Of a stretch of DNA of 32,843 nt, positions 23,977 to 31,981 are shown piece after piece. Positions within the stretch are counted from its first letter, which is position 1; every line of letters begins with the position of its first letter. The position numbers and the translations under genes were made by a program. The notes under the pieces were generated by a model. It searched no databases. It was not told the origin of the DNA and saw only the letters and a list, made by a program, of their open reading frames with translations. Source of the stretch: Profundibacterium mesophilum KAUST100406-0324 (GTDB lineage: Bacteria > Pseudomonadota > Alphaproteobacteria > Rhodobacterales > Rhodobacteraceae); contig NZ_APKE01000034.1 of assembly GCF_009835145.1 (NCBI RefSeq), forward strand, positions 1-32,843, read 5' to 3'.

Positions 23977-24630
23977 ATGTCAGTAGAAAAGGTAGCACTG
24001 GTCACGGCTGGCGGCAGTGGCATGGGGGCGGATGCGGCCCGCCGGTTGGCGGCCGATGGGTTCAGGGTCGGCATCCTATCGTCATCCGGCAAGGGTGAGG
24101 CGCTGGGTAAGGAACTGGGTGGTTTCGGCGTCACCGGGTCGAACCAGGAGTTGGACGACCTTGCCGCGTTGGTGGAAGGAGCGAAGGATCGCTGGGGCAG
24201 GGTGGATGTCTTGGTCAACTCCGCCGGGCATGGCCCGAAAGGCCCCGTGCTGGAAATCTCGGACGACGACTGGCACACGGGGCTGGACATCTATCTTCTG
24301 AATGTCATCCGGCCCACACGGCTGGTCACGCCACTGATGCAGGCGCAGGGCGGCGGTGTGATCATCAACATCTCGACCTTCGCGGCCTTCGAACCCGATC
24401 CGCTCTTTCCAACCTCCGGCGTGTTCCGTGCGGGCCTGGCTGCGTTCACCAAGCTCTATGCGGACAAATATGCGGCCGAGAATATCCGCGTGAACACGCG
24501 CATCCCGATGGGGCGCTACGGATACGCGGAGGAGGTGTCATCCCTGATCTCGTGGCTGGCGTCCGAAGGGGCCGCCTACATGACCGGCCAGAACCTGCGG
24601 ATCGACGGAGGGCTGACCCGTGCCGTCTGA
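23977..24630 (+). CDS. Short-chain dehydrogenase/reductase-like protein, divergent
   Basis: About 217 aa from the ATG at 23977 (MSVEKVALVTAGG), preceded by GGAG six bases upstream. The Rossmann motif is TAGGSGMGA (near residue 10) and VNSAGHGPKG gives the NAG-like site. The catalytic segment is unusual: where Y-x-x-x-K is expected it reads TSGVFRAGLAAFTK, so Tyr is replaced by Ser and Lys by Arg. The C-terminal part passes from IRVN directly to TRIPMGRYG, lacking the usual ~20-residue PG-containing loop; the rest, YMTGQNLRIDGG, is standard. Loss of both features argues for changed or lost activity. It overlaps the next gene by 11 bp. Confidence 0.85.
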   Translation: MSVEKVALVTAGGSGMGADAARRLAADGFRVGILSSSGKGEALGKELGGFGVTGSNQELDDLAALVEGAKDRWGRVDVLVNSAGHGPKGPVLEISDDDWHTGLDIYLLNVIRPTRLVTPLMQAQGGGVIINISTFAAFEPDPLFPTSGVFRAGLAAFTKLYADKYAAENIRVNTRIPMGRYGYAEEVSSLISWLASEGAAYMTGQNLRIDGGLTRAV

Positions 24631-24871
24631 TGTCACAGTGGCTTCACCAGAGACAGGGCGCATTGCCTTCACCGTAAAATGGGTCGCGTCGATCATCCAG
24701 ATTATGGGTTACACGGCAACGGCTTTCGGATGGACACCTTGGAACCTTTATCTGTTCCTCGTCGGCGTCCTTGGCTGGTTCGCCGTCGGCGTGCTCTGGA
24801 ACGACAGGGCGATCATGCTGATCCACCTGGTCGCCCTCGGTGCCATGCTCGCCGGGATGAGCAGCAGCTGA
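24620..24871 (+). CDS. Small membrane protein, DUF6552-like
   Basis: An 83-aa protein from the GTG at 24620, overlapping the SDR stop. It has a hydrophilic N-terminus, then hydrophobic segments at about residues 18-37 (TVKWVASIIQIMGYTATAFG), 41-60 (NLYLFLVGVLGWFAVGVLWN) and 64-81. It resembles the DUF6552 family of short membrane proteins, common in Rhodobacteraceae; the assignment is from memory of the pattern W-N-L-Y-x-F-L-x-G-x-x-G-W. Function unknown. Translational coupling to the SDR suggests a shared role. Confidence 0.7.
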   Translation: MPSDVTVASPETGRIAFTVKWVASIIQIMGYTATAFGWTPWNLYLFLVGVLGWFAVGVLWNDRAIMLIHLVALGAMLAGMSSS

Positions 24872-24896
24872 CCTCGGAGGACTGAGCAAGGATTGC

Positions 24897-24971
24897 CAAG
24901 ACTCAGGCGTTTCTGTCACCGGCGGAATCAACCTTTTTTAGATCACAGGTTGTGGCAACGGGTTTTAGACC
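24897..24971 (+). repeat. Dispersed ~75-bp repeat, copy D
   Basis: Reads CAAGACTCAGG, CGTTTCTGTCACCGGCGGAA, TCAACC, then GGTTGTGGCAACGGGTTTTA and GACC. It lies between the 83-aa membrane protein gene and the end of the histidine kinase gene. Confidence 0.7.
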
Positions 24972-24993
24972 GCCATAACAGTTGGAGCTCTTT

Positions 24994-27045
24994 TCAACTA
25001 TCGGCTTGCTTATCATCCCGACCGACCGCGATATCCAACCGTCCCTCAATGAAAAAAACGGCACCCTCAGGTTCGAGACGCAGGGCTGATCTCCCGCCGA
25101 AGTAACTTCCCGTCACCCGGTTGAGGATCGTGGACCCAAAGCCGGTCACGTCAGTCGCTTCCGGCGCGGGGCCTCCGATTTCGCGCCAGATCAATTCAAA
25201 ATTGTGGCTGTCGTCTAGCGTCCACCTGATATCGACGTAACCTTCAAGCACCGATAGCGCGCCGTACTTTCCTGCATTGGTCGCCAGCTCGTGTATCGCC
25301 AAGGACAAGCCCAGAACCTGCTGCTCGTCCAACTTGAGCGGTGGCCCTTCTAGGCGAAGCCTCTCCGGTACCGTCAGGTGAGGCATCATGCAGGCCAGGA
25401 TCACCGCCCGGATATCGGCCTGCGAGGACCCCTTGCCCGTCAGCATGTCCTGCGCCCGTCCAAGCGCAGAGAGGCGGGCGGCGACCTGCGTACGCCCATC
25501 GTCCAGTGTCTGCGCATGACGCAGTGACTGCCCCGTGACCACCTGAGCGATGGTCAGCACGTTCTTCATCCGATGCGCCAACTCGCGGGTCATCAGCTCG
25601 CGCTCCTCGACGGCACGCGCCCGCTCGATAGCCGCGTAAGTCCGGTCGAACACCGCGCGCATGAAATCGAGTTCCGACTCGGTCCACTCCCGCGGACGGT
25701 CGTCGTTGACGAAGAGCACGGCCTTGAGCTTGCCGTTTTCCATGAGTGGGATGTTTATCAGAGATCGGATGGAAATGGCCGCCAGAGGCGCGGGATTAGG
25801 GATGTAGGGATCGCCATGCGTATCCTGAATCACCACGGTCTCGCCGCGATGCAGGCCTTCGATCCAGGACCCGAAGTCACTGAACTTGTGCTGACCGACG
25901 AGGCTCGTCGCGCCGCGCGATGTCCAGTCCGCACTGATGGTGAGGGTATCCCCGTCCGGGTCGAGGTCCAGGTGTCCCGCACGTGACAGATCGAGCGTCC
26001 GTCCCATGACCTCTGCTGCGAGCCGCGCCATTTCGACGGGGTCGTCAAGCTCTCGCAATCCGTCTCCTACTTCCAATACGGCGGTGCGCAGTCGCTCTTC
26101 CCGACGGCGTTCGGTGACATCGACCATGACTCCCGATCGGATGCGCGGTTCAACGGCCTTGCCGTTGGTGTCGCCTTCACCTCCAAGATCCGAAAGGGCG
26201 TTGATCCAACGGACCTCGCCGTCTTCGTGCTCTACCCGAAAGGTCACGTCGAGGTGCCCACCGATCTCCGATGTGCGTCGCTGTTCTTCCGAGACGCGAT
26301 CCAGATCATCGGGATGGATGCGGGCGAAAAAAGTGTCCGCGCTTGACCCCGCCTGTAGCGTATCCGGATCGAGGTCGAACATTTGCGCGCAACTCGCATC
26401 TGCCCATACCGTCCCGGCGACAGGATCGAAGCGATAGAGCCCGATCGTCCCCGATGCACGCAGAACGGAAGCCACGCTGGTCTCGAGTTCCCGGACCCGC
26501 AGCTCGGCCTCGTGTTGCTGTGTCTGGTCACGAAAAATCTTGAGGAACCCGGGAGGAGCTGGATCATTTTCGGCATCGTCGTGCGTATCCGCGAAGCGAA
26601 GCGGCATCATCATGCCATGCGCGTAAAAGCGAGTTCCGTCCTGACGCATGTGATACCGTTCGTCCGTGGCCCGTCCGGTCTCGGCGGCCTCACGCATCTC
26701 TTCCGCCATACGATGTTGCGCATTGTCCTCGGCCGTGAAGAACAGTTCCGACGAGCGCCCGGTGATCTCCGCCTCGGTCCAACCCAGAATGCGCTCCGCC
26801 CCCTCGTTCCAAGAGGTTACGGTGCCGTCCTCCGCAATCGTCACGATCGCGTAGTCTACAGCGCTGTCGCGAATGAGTTCTCCGAGTTTGGCGTCACTGA
26901 TCGCGGCGGGCGACCCGAAGCGGCCTGCCAGGTGATGTCCGCCTTCGCTGTCTTGTCGTCTCTTGGTCAATGCAAACCCCAGTTTTTCGCGCCCCTTGCA
27001 GGCCGGACCGCTCGCCAAGCTATCAACTGAGTTCAAGCGACACAA
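24994..27045 (-). CDS. PAS-PAS-GAF sensor histidine kinase, HWE type
   Basis: Up to 683 aa. A PAS domain lies at about residues 53-175 (DYAIVTIAEDGTVTSWNEGA), a second at 195-315 (FFARIHPDDLDRVSEEQR), and a GAF domain at about 325-475 (SLINIPLMENGKLKAVLFVN). The kinase core has the H box ELAHRMKNVLTIAQVVTGQS with phospho-acceptor His near residue 491. The N box is IHELATNAGKYGALS, followed by FELIWREIGGP, the W-x-E of the HWE family. No membrane helix is present, so it is cytosolic; PAS domains may bind flavin or other ligands, but no LOV cysteine motif (NCRFLQ) is seen. It is divergent from the response regulator at 27152. Confidence 0.92.
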   Translation of the reverse strand: MCRLNSVDSLASGPACKGREKLGFALTKRRQDSEGGHHLAGRFGSPAAISDAKLGELIRDSAVDYAIVTIAEDGTVTSWNEGAERILGWTEAEITGRSSELFFTAEDNAQHRMAEEMREAAETGRATDERYHMRQDGTRFYAHGMMMPLRFADTHDDAENDPAPPGFLKIFRDQTQQHEAELRVRELETSVASVLRASGTIGLYRFDPVAGTVWADASCAQMFDLDPDTLQAGSSADTFFARIHPDDLDRVSEEQRRTSEIGGHLDVTFRVEHEDGEVRWINALSDLGGEGDTNGKAVEPRIRSGVMVDVTERRREERLRTAVLEVGDGLRELDDPVEMARLAAEVMGRTLDLSRAGHLDLDPDGDTLTISADWTSRGATSLVGQHKFSDFGSWIEGLHRGETVVIQDTHGDPYIPNPAPLAAISIRSLINIPLMENGKLKAVLFVNDDRPREWTESELDFMRAVFDRTYAAIERARAVEERELMTRELAHRMKNVLTIAQVVTGQSLRHAQTLDDGRTQVAARLSALGRAQDMLTGKGSSQADIRAVILACMMPHLTVPERLRLEGPPLKLDEQQVLGLSLAIHELATNAGKYGALSVLEGYVDIRWTLDDSHNFELIWREIGGPAPEATDVTGFGSTILNRVTGSYFGGRSALRLEPEGAVFFIEGRLDIAVGRDDKQADS

Positions 27046-27151
27046 ACATACCCAGCGTATCGAGGCGGTGTGAACAAAATAAGCTGGTTTGAAGTTGGAA
27101 AGGACGCGTCGCGGGTTGTTGGCGTGTAATGGTTAAGGAGGTACGATCTCC

Positions 27152-27574
27152 ATGCGAGCAGGCTTGAGCGGACGAACGATCCTCGTGCTTGAGGACGAAC
27201 CGCTGATCGCGTTCGATCTCGAAATGACGCTCGAAGATGCCGGCGCGAGTGTTCTTGGTCCTACGCATTCGGAAGCTGAAGCGATGGCAGCGATCGACGC
27301 TGTAGTCGCGGCTCCGGGCGAGCCGGTCGCAATCGACTGTGCCGTGCTCGATGTTCACCTCGGCGCTAACACCTGCGAGGCTGTCGCATTACGACTTGTC
27401 GACATGGAGATTCCCCTCGTCCTTCATAGCGGCCACGCAAAGCCCGATGAAGGATTTATAAGACGCTTGGCAGCACCGATTGTGCGCAAACCCGCTCCGG
27501 CATCGGCTTTGGTGGACGTGCTGATCAGTGCGATTTCAGAGACGCCCAACAAGACACCTTTTGGGCAGAACTGA
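27152..27574 (+). CDS. Single-domain response regulator
   Basis: A 140-aa receiver-only regulator. ILVLEDEPLIAFDLEMTLED gives the acidic pocket, VLDVHLGANTC carries the phospho-acceptor Asp (about residue 68), HSGHAKPD has the switch residue, and IVRKPAP the conserved Lys. The ribosome-binding site AAGGAGGT is perfect. It shares a 106-bp divergent promoter region with the HWE kinase and is probably its partner; HWE kinases often pair with such stand-alone receivers. The last residues (PFGQN) and the stop are encoded by the start of dispersed repeat copy E, so the natural C-terminus may have been altered. Confidence 0.92.
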   Translation: MRAGLSGRTILVLEDEPLIAFDLEMTLEDAGASVLGPTHSEAEAMAAIDAVVAAPGEPVAIDCAVLDVHLGANTCEAVALRLVDMEIPLVLHSGHAKPDEGFIRRLAAPIVRKPAPASALVDVLISAISETPNKTPFGQN

Positions 27575-27640
27575 TACGTTTCTGTCACCGGCGAAATCAA
27601 CCATATTTGGCACGCTGGTTCTGGTAAGGGGTTTGTGTCC
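27566..27640 (+). repeat. Dispersed ~75-bp repeat, copy E
   Basis: Reads CAGAACTGATACG, then TTTCTGTCACCGGCGAAATC, CATATTTGGC and GGTTCTGGTAAGGGGTTTGT. It is one of the best preserved copies. Its TGA is the stop codon of the response regulator gene. Confidence 0.75.
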
Positions 27641-27710
27641 AGGAGGGGTCATTCGTGTTTATCGCGGCGAAAGCTGACTGAGAGCCCAAATCTACACTAC
27701 GGAGAAGTTT

Positions 27711-28145
27711 GTGCTCGCCTGTCTGAGCCAAGTTAGTTATAATTTTCCCATGAACCAAAACGGCTTAATAATTCTAAACCAATACGAACTTCTTTCCACG
27801 GCAAATAGCTTTGAATTGGCGACCAAGGCATTGGCTGCCCGCGTTCATGAAGAAGGTCATGCCGGCGTTTTGTCGTATCGGTTTTTTGTTAATCCAGACA
27901 TGCTGATCGCCCGCGCTGTTGTGGAGTATGTCGATCCAGACGCATGGATCGGACATCACAACACGTCAATGAATTGGCCAGAGATGAAGGATCTCCACGC
28001 AGTGGCTCATTTAGGTGAGGTTACGTTTCTTGGGGAAATGACACCGGACATCGCGACTTGGATTTCAAATTCCTCACTCAAGGCCAAAGTGTTGTCAGGC
28101 AACAGATACGTCGCAGGATTTCAACGGACGACCGATCTATCATAA
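27711..28145 (+). CDS. Small alpha/beta-barrel protein, possibly monooxygenase-like
   Basis: A 144-aa protein, or 131 aa if it starts at the ATG at 27750 (MNQNGLIILNQYELL). The GTG at 27711 has GGAG seven bases upstream; the ATG lacks a clear site. The pattern of a short strand, a helix (FELATKALAARVHEEG), a strand pair (GVLSYRFFVNP and ARAVVEYVDPDAWIGHHNT) and another helix resembles the antibiotic biosynthesis monooxygenase/DABB fold. That assignment is uncertain and no active-site residues can be named. It is lower in GC than its surroundings, and lies after dispersed repeat E as a stand-alone gene. Confidence 0.6.
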   Translation: MLACLSQVSYNFPMNQNGLIILNQYELLSTANSFELATKALAARVHEEGHAGVLSYRFFVNPDMLIARAVVEYVDPDAWIGHHNTSMNWPEMKDLHAVAHLGEVTFLGEMTPDIATWISNSSLKAKVLSGNRYVAGFQRTTDLS

Positions 28146-28160
28146 CTGGTCGCTTTGTCC

Positions 28161-28244
28161 CGCGTTGCGGTCGCTCGGGCAGGGCGGAGCGAGGGTCGGT
28201 CGACATCGAAGCGGCCGCTGATGCCGCCCGCGGCGAAGGTGCAG
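28161..28244 (+). repeat. 84-bp direct repeat, copy 1
   Basis: Begins CGCGTTGCGGTCGCTCGGGC and ends CGCGGCGAAGGTGCAGG. The same 84 bases occur at 32760-32843 with one mismatch (AGCGAGGGTC here, AGCGAAGGTC there). The sequence is GC-rich and found between genes. The rest of the 28146-28388 gap shows nothing recognisable. Confidence 0.85.
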
Positions 28245-28388
28245 GCCGAGCCCAAAGTGCTTGATGCTGCGCTGTGGCCGGATGCGTGCTATACTCATCA
28301 ACGTCAACTAAGTTTTCGCCAAGCCCTAACCGCTCTTAAGCAAAAAAGCAGTCACTAGCGGAATGTTCCGGCGAGTAGGCAGAGGAAA

Positions 28389-28799
28389 GTGAATACCGTG
28401 ATTGGCTACACGATGGTGGGTACACGTGATCTCAAGCGTGCCAAGGATTTCTACAACCCACTTTTTGACACTATGGGGTTATCTCCATGTTATGAAAATG
28501 AGCAAGTCGCGTCTTGGGGCGACCGGGATGATGAGACAGTTCCACGTTTTTTCTCGTGCTACCCTTACGATGAAAATCCTGCCAACGTCGGAAACGGAGC
28601 GATGACCACATTTCGAGTGCAAACTGCATCATTAGTCGATGATCTATATGAACAGGCTATACAGTGCGGCGGGCGAGAAGAAGGCCAACCGGGGTTTCGT
28701 CCAGAAAGATACGGCGACAAATTTTATGTTGCTTATGTTCGTGATCCGGACGGCAATAAGCTCGCGTTCGCATGCTACGATGGTAGGTCAAATCCTTAG
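28389..28799 (+). CDS. VOC/glyoxalase-fold protein
   Basis: A 136-aa vicinal-oxygen-chelate protein starting at the GTG at 28389, after AGAGGAAA. Features are YTMVGTRDLKRAKDFYNPLF at the N-terminus (about residues 6-25), a central loop with CYPYDENPANVGNGAM, and the C-terminal YVAYVRDPDGNKLAFACYDG (about 112-131), the classic D-P-(D)G-N-x-(I/L) ending. The family includes glyoxalases, dioxygenases and antibiotic-binding proteins; this one is generic. It is lower in GC than the backbone. It sits between the 84-bp repeat and dispersed repeat F. Confidence 0.87.
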   Translation: MNTVIGYTMVGTRDLKRAKDFYNPLFDTMGLSPCYENEQVASWGDRDDETVPRFFSCYPYDENPANVGNGAMTTFRVQTASLVDDLYEQAIQCGGREEGQPGFRPERYGDKFYVAYVRDPDGNKLAFACYDGRSNP

Positions 28800-28920
28800 C
28801 TTTATCGCGCTCAGAAACCAAAGAAGACGTTCAGGGCTGCTTGAGGAAAGGCAGTTCTGTCCCGCACAGCGGACCGTAACCTAGTCGCCAGTGAACGACC
28901 GCATTGGCGCGTCCAGCGGC

Positions 28921-28995
28921 CAGAACTCAGTCGTTTCTGTCACCGGCGATATCGACCCTATTTGACATCCCATTCTAACCAGAGGATTTTGTCCG
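28921..28995 (+). repeat. Dispersed ~75-bp repeat, copy F
   Basis: Reads CAGAACTCAGTCG, then TTTCTGTCACCGGCGATATC, GACCCTATTTGACA and ends GAGGATTTTGTCCG. It resembles copy A also in the ~70 bp before it (both with CGTCCCGCA or TGTCCCGCA followed by GGAC). It lies in the 28800-29126 gap, which otherwise shows no gene. Confidence 0.7.
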
Positions 28996-29126
28996 GATTG
29001 CCGCAAGCGATGGTAATTTTTTGCCATTCGCAGTTGCGGCATCTTCGACGTAGAGGGCGGAAAGCCGTGTTTGCTCAAGTCGATTCCCACGGTTCGTGTT
29101 GAAATGTGCGGAGGACGCAGGAGATT

Positions 29127-30437
29127 TCAGGACAAACCGTGCGTGCGTAGGACATCGTCGCGTGACATGAACACTTGGTCCCGTTTGCCCCATCTGGCGC
29201 GCGCGTCGCGGAATGCCGCTTTGTGATCGATCAACGGAGCAGGCAACGGATTGTCGAACCAGAGCCACGGCTCGTGCCCGAAGCCAGCCGGAACGGAGTG
29301 CAGTTCGGGAACCCAATGCCTGATATACGCCTCGGATGGATTAAGATCGTTGCCTTGCTTGACAGGATTGAGGATCCGTGGACCCCGCTCCTGCATCAAT
29401 GTGCCATCGTTCAGCGCCACCTGCGGCCATGTGATGCCGGGCTCATAGTCGTCGAACAGTTCGGCCAAGGCTGCGCCGACTTCTACGGCGGGCAGTTGGA
29501 GCAGCTGAATACCATATGAGGTAACCAGCTGTCGCAGCCGGAAGTTGATCCAGCCTGTCGCGCCCAGTTCCCGCATGGCGGCGTCAGGCATCGGAATACC
29601 AGTATTTCCGAACCGCCAAGCGCTGAGTCGTTCGCTTTGCGCAGGCGTCAGGGAAGCGCGCGATGGCTTGTCCTGATACCGGGAGAACATGGTCAGGAAA
29701 TCGGTTCTCATGGCGATCCTGCTACGGAAGTGCCGGAAAGACGTCCCTTCGGTTGAACGTGACCTCTCAGGATTTGCAGCGTGCCAGAGCTTTTCCGCCT
29801 TTGCGGTTTCCCATTCTGCACGGTGGCTTGAAAGCGTTCCGGCGGCAAAATGGGTCGAAAGCTGGCTGGTGCTGACCCGGTCGCGGCCAGGGATCCACAT
29901 GTCGGCAAGGTAGTTTCGTTCGGGTAGAACCCGCAAGAAGTCCCGCAGAAGCCGGATAGGATGATCGTCGGACAACTTTTCCTGCCCGACAGCCTGATCG
30001 TCAGATAGAAATGGCTGGTCCGGTTTGGCGCCGCCAGGACCAACGCGGCGGATCATCTCACCATTAACCGTCAGAAAAGGGATGTGTGCGGAGTGCAGCT
30101 CCTGCTCCCATCCGACCCGATAGGCGTTCTCTGCCGCCATCCCATCAGCAGCATTGCGAATGACAGACGTGCATCCCAATCGGCGGCAAGCCGTCACGAG
30201 CGATGTGTCGTCGTGGGGCCCCAAAACCTCGAAGGGAATCCTACTGTGCAGCAGTTCTTCGCCGATGCGCGCCTCGGCTGCGTCTTCGATCGCACGCCTA
30301 TGCCGCGTGCGCAGCGGCCGTCCACGCGCCTCTGGCTGAACGCGCAACACGGCGAACCCGTCGCGGCCCGGGTCTGACGCTATGGCGAATGCAAGATTGT
30401 CTTCTAGGCGCAGGTCTTCAGCGAGAAGGACTAGCAT
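29127..30437 (-). CDS. Photolyase/cryptochrome-family protein
   Basis: About 436 aa from the ATG at 30437 (MLVLLAEDLRLEDNLAFA); an open frame continues to 30569 but the extra residues are low-complexity. The N-terminal domain shows the antenna-domain strand LLAEDLRLEDNLAF (the family's W-x-RRDLR-x-x-DN). The FAD-binding domain includes FRHFRSRIAMRTDFLTMFSR, GNTGIPMPDAAMRELGATGW, INFRLRQLVTSYG and WPQVALNDGT, with ...RILNPVKQGNDLNPSEAYIR at the FAD site. The start region is less conserved than normal. It may repair UV photoproducts or act as a blue-light sensor. It is the last gene of the tetR-DUF892-nth set. Confidence 0.85.
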   Translation of the reverse strand: MLVLLAEDLRLEDNLAFAIASDPGRDGFAVLRVQPEARGRPLRTRHRRAIEDAAEARIGEELLHSRIPFEVLGPHDDTSLVTACRRLGCTSVIRNAADGMAAENAYRVGWEQELHSAHIPFLTVNGEMIRRVGPGGAKPDQPFLSDDQAVGQEKLSDDHPIRLLRDFLRVLPERNYLADMWIPGRDRVSTSQLSTHFAAGTLSSHRAEWETAKAEKLWHAANPERSRSTEGTSFRHFRSRIAMRTDFLTMFSRYQDKPSRASLTPAQSERLSAWRFGNTGIPMPDAAMRELGATGWINFRLRQLVTSYGIQLLQLPAVEVGAALAELFDDYEPGITWPQVALNDGTLMQERGPRILNPVKQGNDLNPSEAYIRHWVPELHSVPAGFGHEPWLWFDNPLPAPLIDHKAAFRDARARWGKRDQVFMSRDDVLRTHGLS

Positions 30438-30478
30438 CTTGCCGCGCGGAATGGGTGGATGGGAGATGTTCAAGAACG

Positions 30479-30604
30479 TTACCCCACCACGGCCTTGTTC
30501 ATGAACTGCACCAGCGGGCTCGCCGTCCGGTGGGCGCTGACCCATTCCGCCAGCGCGCCGTCTGCGCACATCTCCGCATCTGTCATGCGATGGTTCAGGT
30601 GCAT
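30479..30604 (-). CDS. Possible small ORF between nth and photolyase
   Basis: An open frame of 41 codons from the ATG at 30604 (MHLNHRMTDAEMCADGALAE, ending VQFMNKAVVG). It overlaps the nth stop by 10 bp and lies 40 bp before the proposed photolyase start. The composition is protein-like but I recognise no family. It may be the remnant of a larger protein, a translational coupler, or noncoding. Confidence 0.3.
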   Translation of the reverse strand: MHLNHRMTDAEMCADGALAEWVSAHRTASPLVQFMNKAVVG

Positions 30605-31302
30605 GCGTGTTCTGCGTAGTAGTCGCAATGCTGCGTCAGGCGGCAATCGTCGCATTTGGGGCGGCGTGAGACGCAGATCTTCATTCCATGCTGAATTAGC
30701 CATTCGTGCGCATGGCGTTTGAAGCGGGGTGGCGTTTCGGTGTTGATAATGTCGGCCGCCTTGTCGCTTGAGGTCGTGTTCACGATGCCGAGGCGATTGA
30801 GAACACGCAGGACATGGGTATCGACGGCGATGCTGTCTTCCGAGAATTCGAAGTTCATCATGATGTCGGCGACCTTTCGACCGACGCCGGGCAGCTCCAT
30901 CAGCTCATCGCGGGTCTGGGGGATTTCTCCGCCATGCTCGTCGATGATCTGGCGCGCCATGCGCTTCACCAGATCGGTCTTGCGGTTGTAGTGTGCGACC
31001 GGTCTGATGATTTCCCGCAACTCGTCATCGCCGATGCTGGCCAGGTCTTCGAAGTTCGACACCTTTTCATAGAGCGGCACACAGGCCTTCACCACGCGGG
31101 CAGTCACCGTCATGGTGGACAGGCAGGTCGAGACAAGCGTGTGAAACGGCGTCGCGGACAGACCGTTCGTTATCCACGGATCGTCGGTCTCCTCGAAGGT
31201 TGGATACGTTCGGCTGAGGATTCCGTAGATCAGAACCAGCCGGTGCTTGTCCTCATCGGAGAGGCTTCGGTCATCTTTTTCGGTTTCGGCGGCCGCTGTC
31301 AT
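30595..31302 (-). CDS. nth: Endonuclease III-like DNA glycosylase/lyase
   Basis: About 235 aa from the ATG at 31302 (MTAAAETEKDD), with GGGAAAG upstream. It has the helix-hairpin-helix LPGVGRKVADIMMNFEF (about residues 137-153) followed by IAVDTHVLRVLNRLGIV, containing the catalytic Asp of VDTHV. The catalytic-Lys position of classic Nth falls in LSTMTVTARVV, where Lys of the usual LS-x-QT-x-D-x-x-V motif region is altered. The C-terminal [4Fe-4S] cysteines are C-x6-C-x2-C-x5-C in ICVSRRPKCDDCRLTQHC. It removes oxidised pyrimidines in base excision repair. It is a divergent member and sits in a repair/stress gene set. Confidence 0.85.
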   Translation of the reverse strand: MTAAAETEKDDRSLSDEDKHRLVLIYGILSRTYPTFEETDDPWITNGLSATPFHTLVSTCLSTMTVTARVVKACVPLYEKVSNFEDLASIGDDELREIIRPVAHYNRKTDLVKRMARQIIDEHGGEIPQTRDELMELPGVGRKVADIMMNFEFSEDSIAVDTHVLRVLNRLGIVNTTSSDKAADIINTETPPRFKRHAHEWLIQHGMKICVSRRPKCDDCRLTQHCDYYAEHACT

Positions 31303-31377
31303 TCTGTCTTTCCCATCGCAGTAAGGACCGCGTGGCCCTTGCGAGGCCACGCGGTCATCGGGGTCTCCTGGAGCCCA

Positions 31378-31896
31378 TCAGGCCGCGTCGGACCGTCCCG
31401 ACGTTGCCCGGTCCATCAGCCCGGCCGAAATCGCGTTCATGCGATCTTTCAGTTCCCGCCACTCATCGGCCATCCCGGCCCAGACCTCCGCCTGATCATC
31501 CAGCCCGATCGATCTGCACATCACCGGTTGGCTGGCGAAGCCATCACGCAAATATTGCACCCCGGTGCGGCCGCCCCGGAGCACTGCCAGATCGATCGCC
31601 GGTCCTTCGTGCGCCGCGCGCATCATTTCCTGCGTGCCGTTTCCGATGCCTTCCATGATGCGGTCCGCGAAGTCGTTGGGCGCTTCACCGAGTGCGTCGA
31701 GTAGTGACGCGATCCGATCGCTGTGCGCTTTCGCCGTCGTCCCGTAGTCCTTGATGGCGGACTGCACCGCTTCGGTCTGTGCCTTGTCCCTCAGATGGTC
31801 CGCCGCCGCCTCGCCCTGTTCGCTGGCGGAGCGCAGGGCATGCAGGGCCCCGATGTAGAAGGTTCTGATGTCGTAGGTGGTGATTGCCTCGGTCAT
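31378..31896 (-). CDS. DUF892 ferritin-like protein
   Basis: About 172 aa from the ATG at 31896 (MTEAITTYDIRTFYIGAL), with GGAGG six bases upstream. It is an all-helical protein resembling the DUF892/YciF ferritin-like group (RTFYIGALHALRSASEQGEA, then KAHSDRIASLLDALGE). These proteins are stress-induced in many bacteria; the exact role is unclear. It follows a palindrome (31927-31948) downstream of the tetR stop, which probably serves as its control site. The nth gene follows 75 bp later on the same strand. Confidence 0.75.
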   Translation of the reverse strand: MTEAITTYDIRTFYIGALHALRSASEQGEAAADHLRDKAQTEAVQSAIKDYGTTAKAHSDRIASLLDALGEAPNDFADRIMEGIGNGTQEMMRAAHEGPAIDLAVLRGGRTGVQYLRDGFASQPVMCRSIGLDDQAEVWAGMADEWRELKDRMNAISAGLMDRATSGRSDAA

Positions 31897-31926
31897 GAAG
31901 CCTCCGGTCGTCTCGCGTTTCCAGGT

Positions 31927-31948
31927 TAATGGACGATATAGTCCATTA
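31927..31948. promoter_or_regulatory. TetR-type operator candidate
   Basis: Inverted arms TAATGGAC and GTCCATTA separated by GATATA, between the tetR stop and the DUF892 gene. The symmetry and size fit a TetR-family operator. Binding would control the DUF892-nth-photolyase run. Confidence 0.65.
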
Positions 31949-31981
31949 CAGGGAGAACGGCAACCGGACCGGATCGTTCCC

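Noticed and set aside
28155-28358. A 67-codon open frame across the 84-bp repeat.
   Set aside because: Its first half is the GC-rich repeat itself, there is no ribosome-binding site, and the translation matches nothing recognisable.
140-28995. The dispersed repeats as integron attC sites.
   Set aside because: They lack the core-site GTTRRRY/RYYYAAC pair and the paired inner arms, and no tyrosine integron integrase is present.
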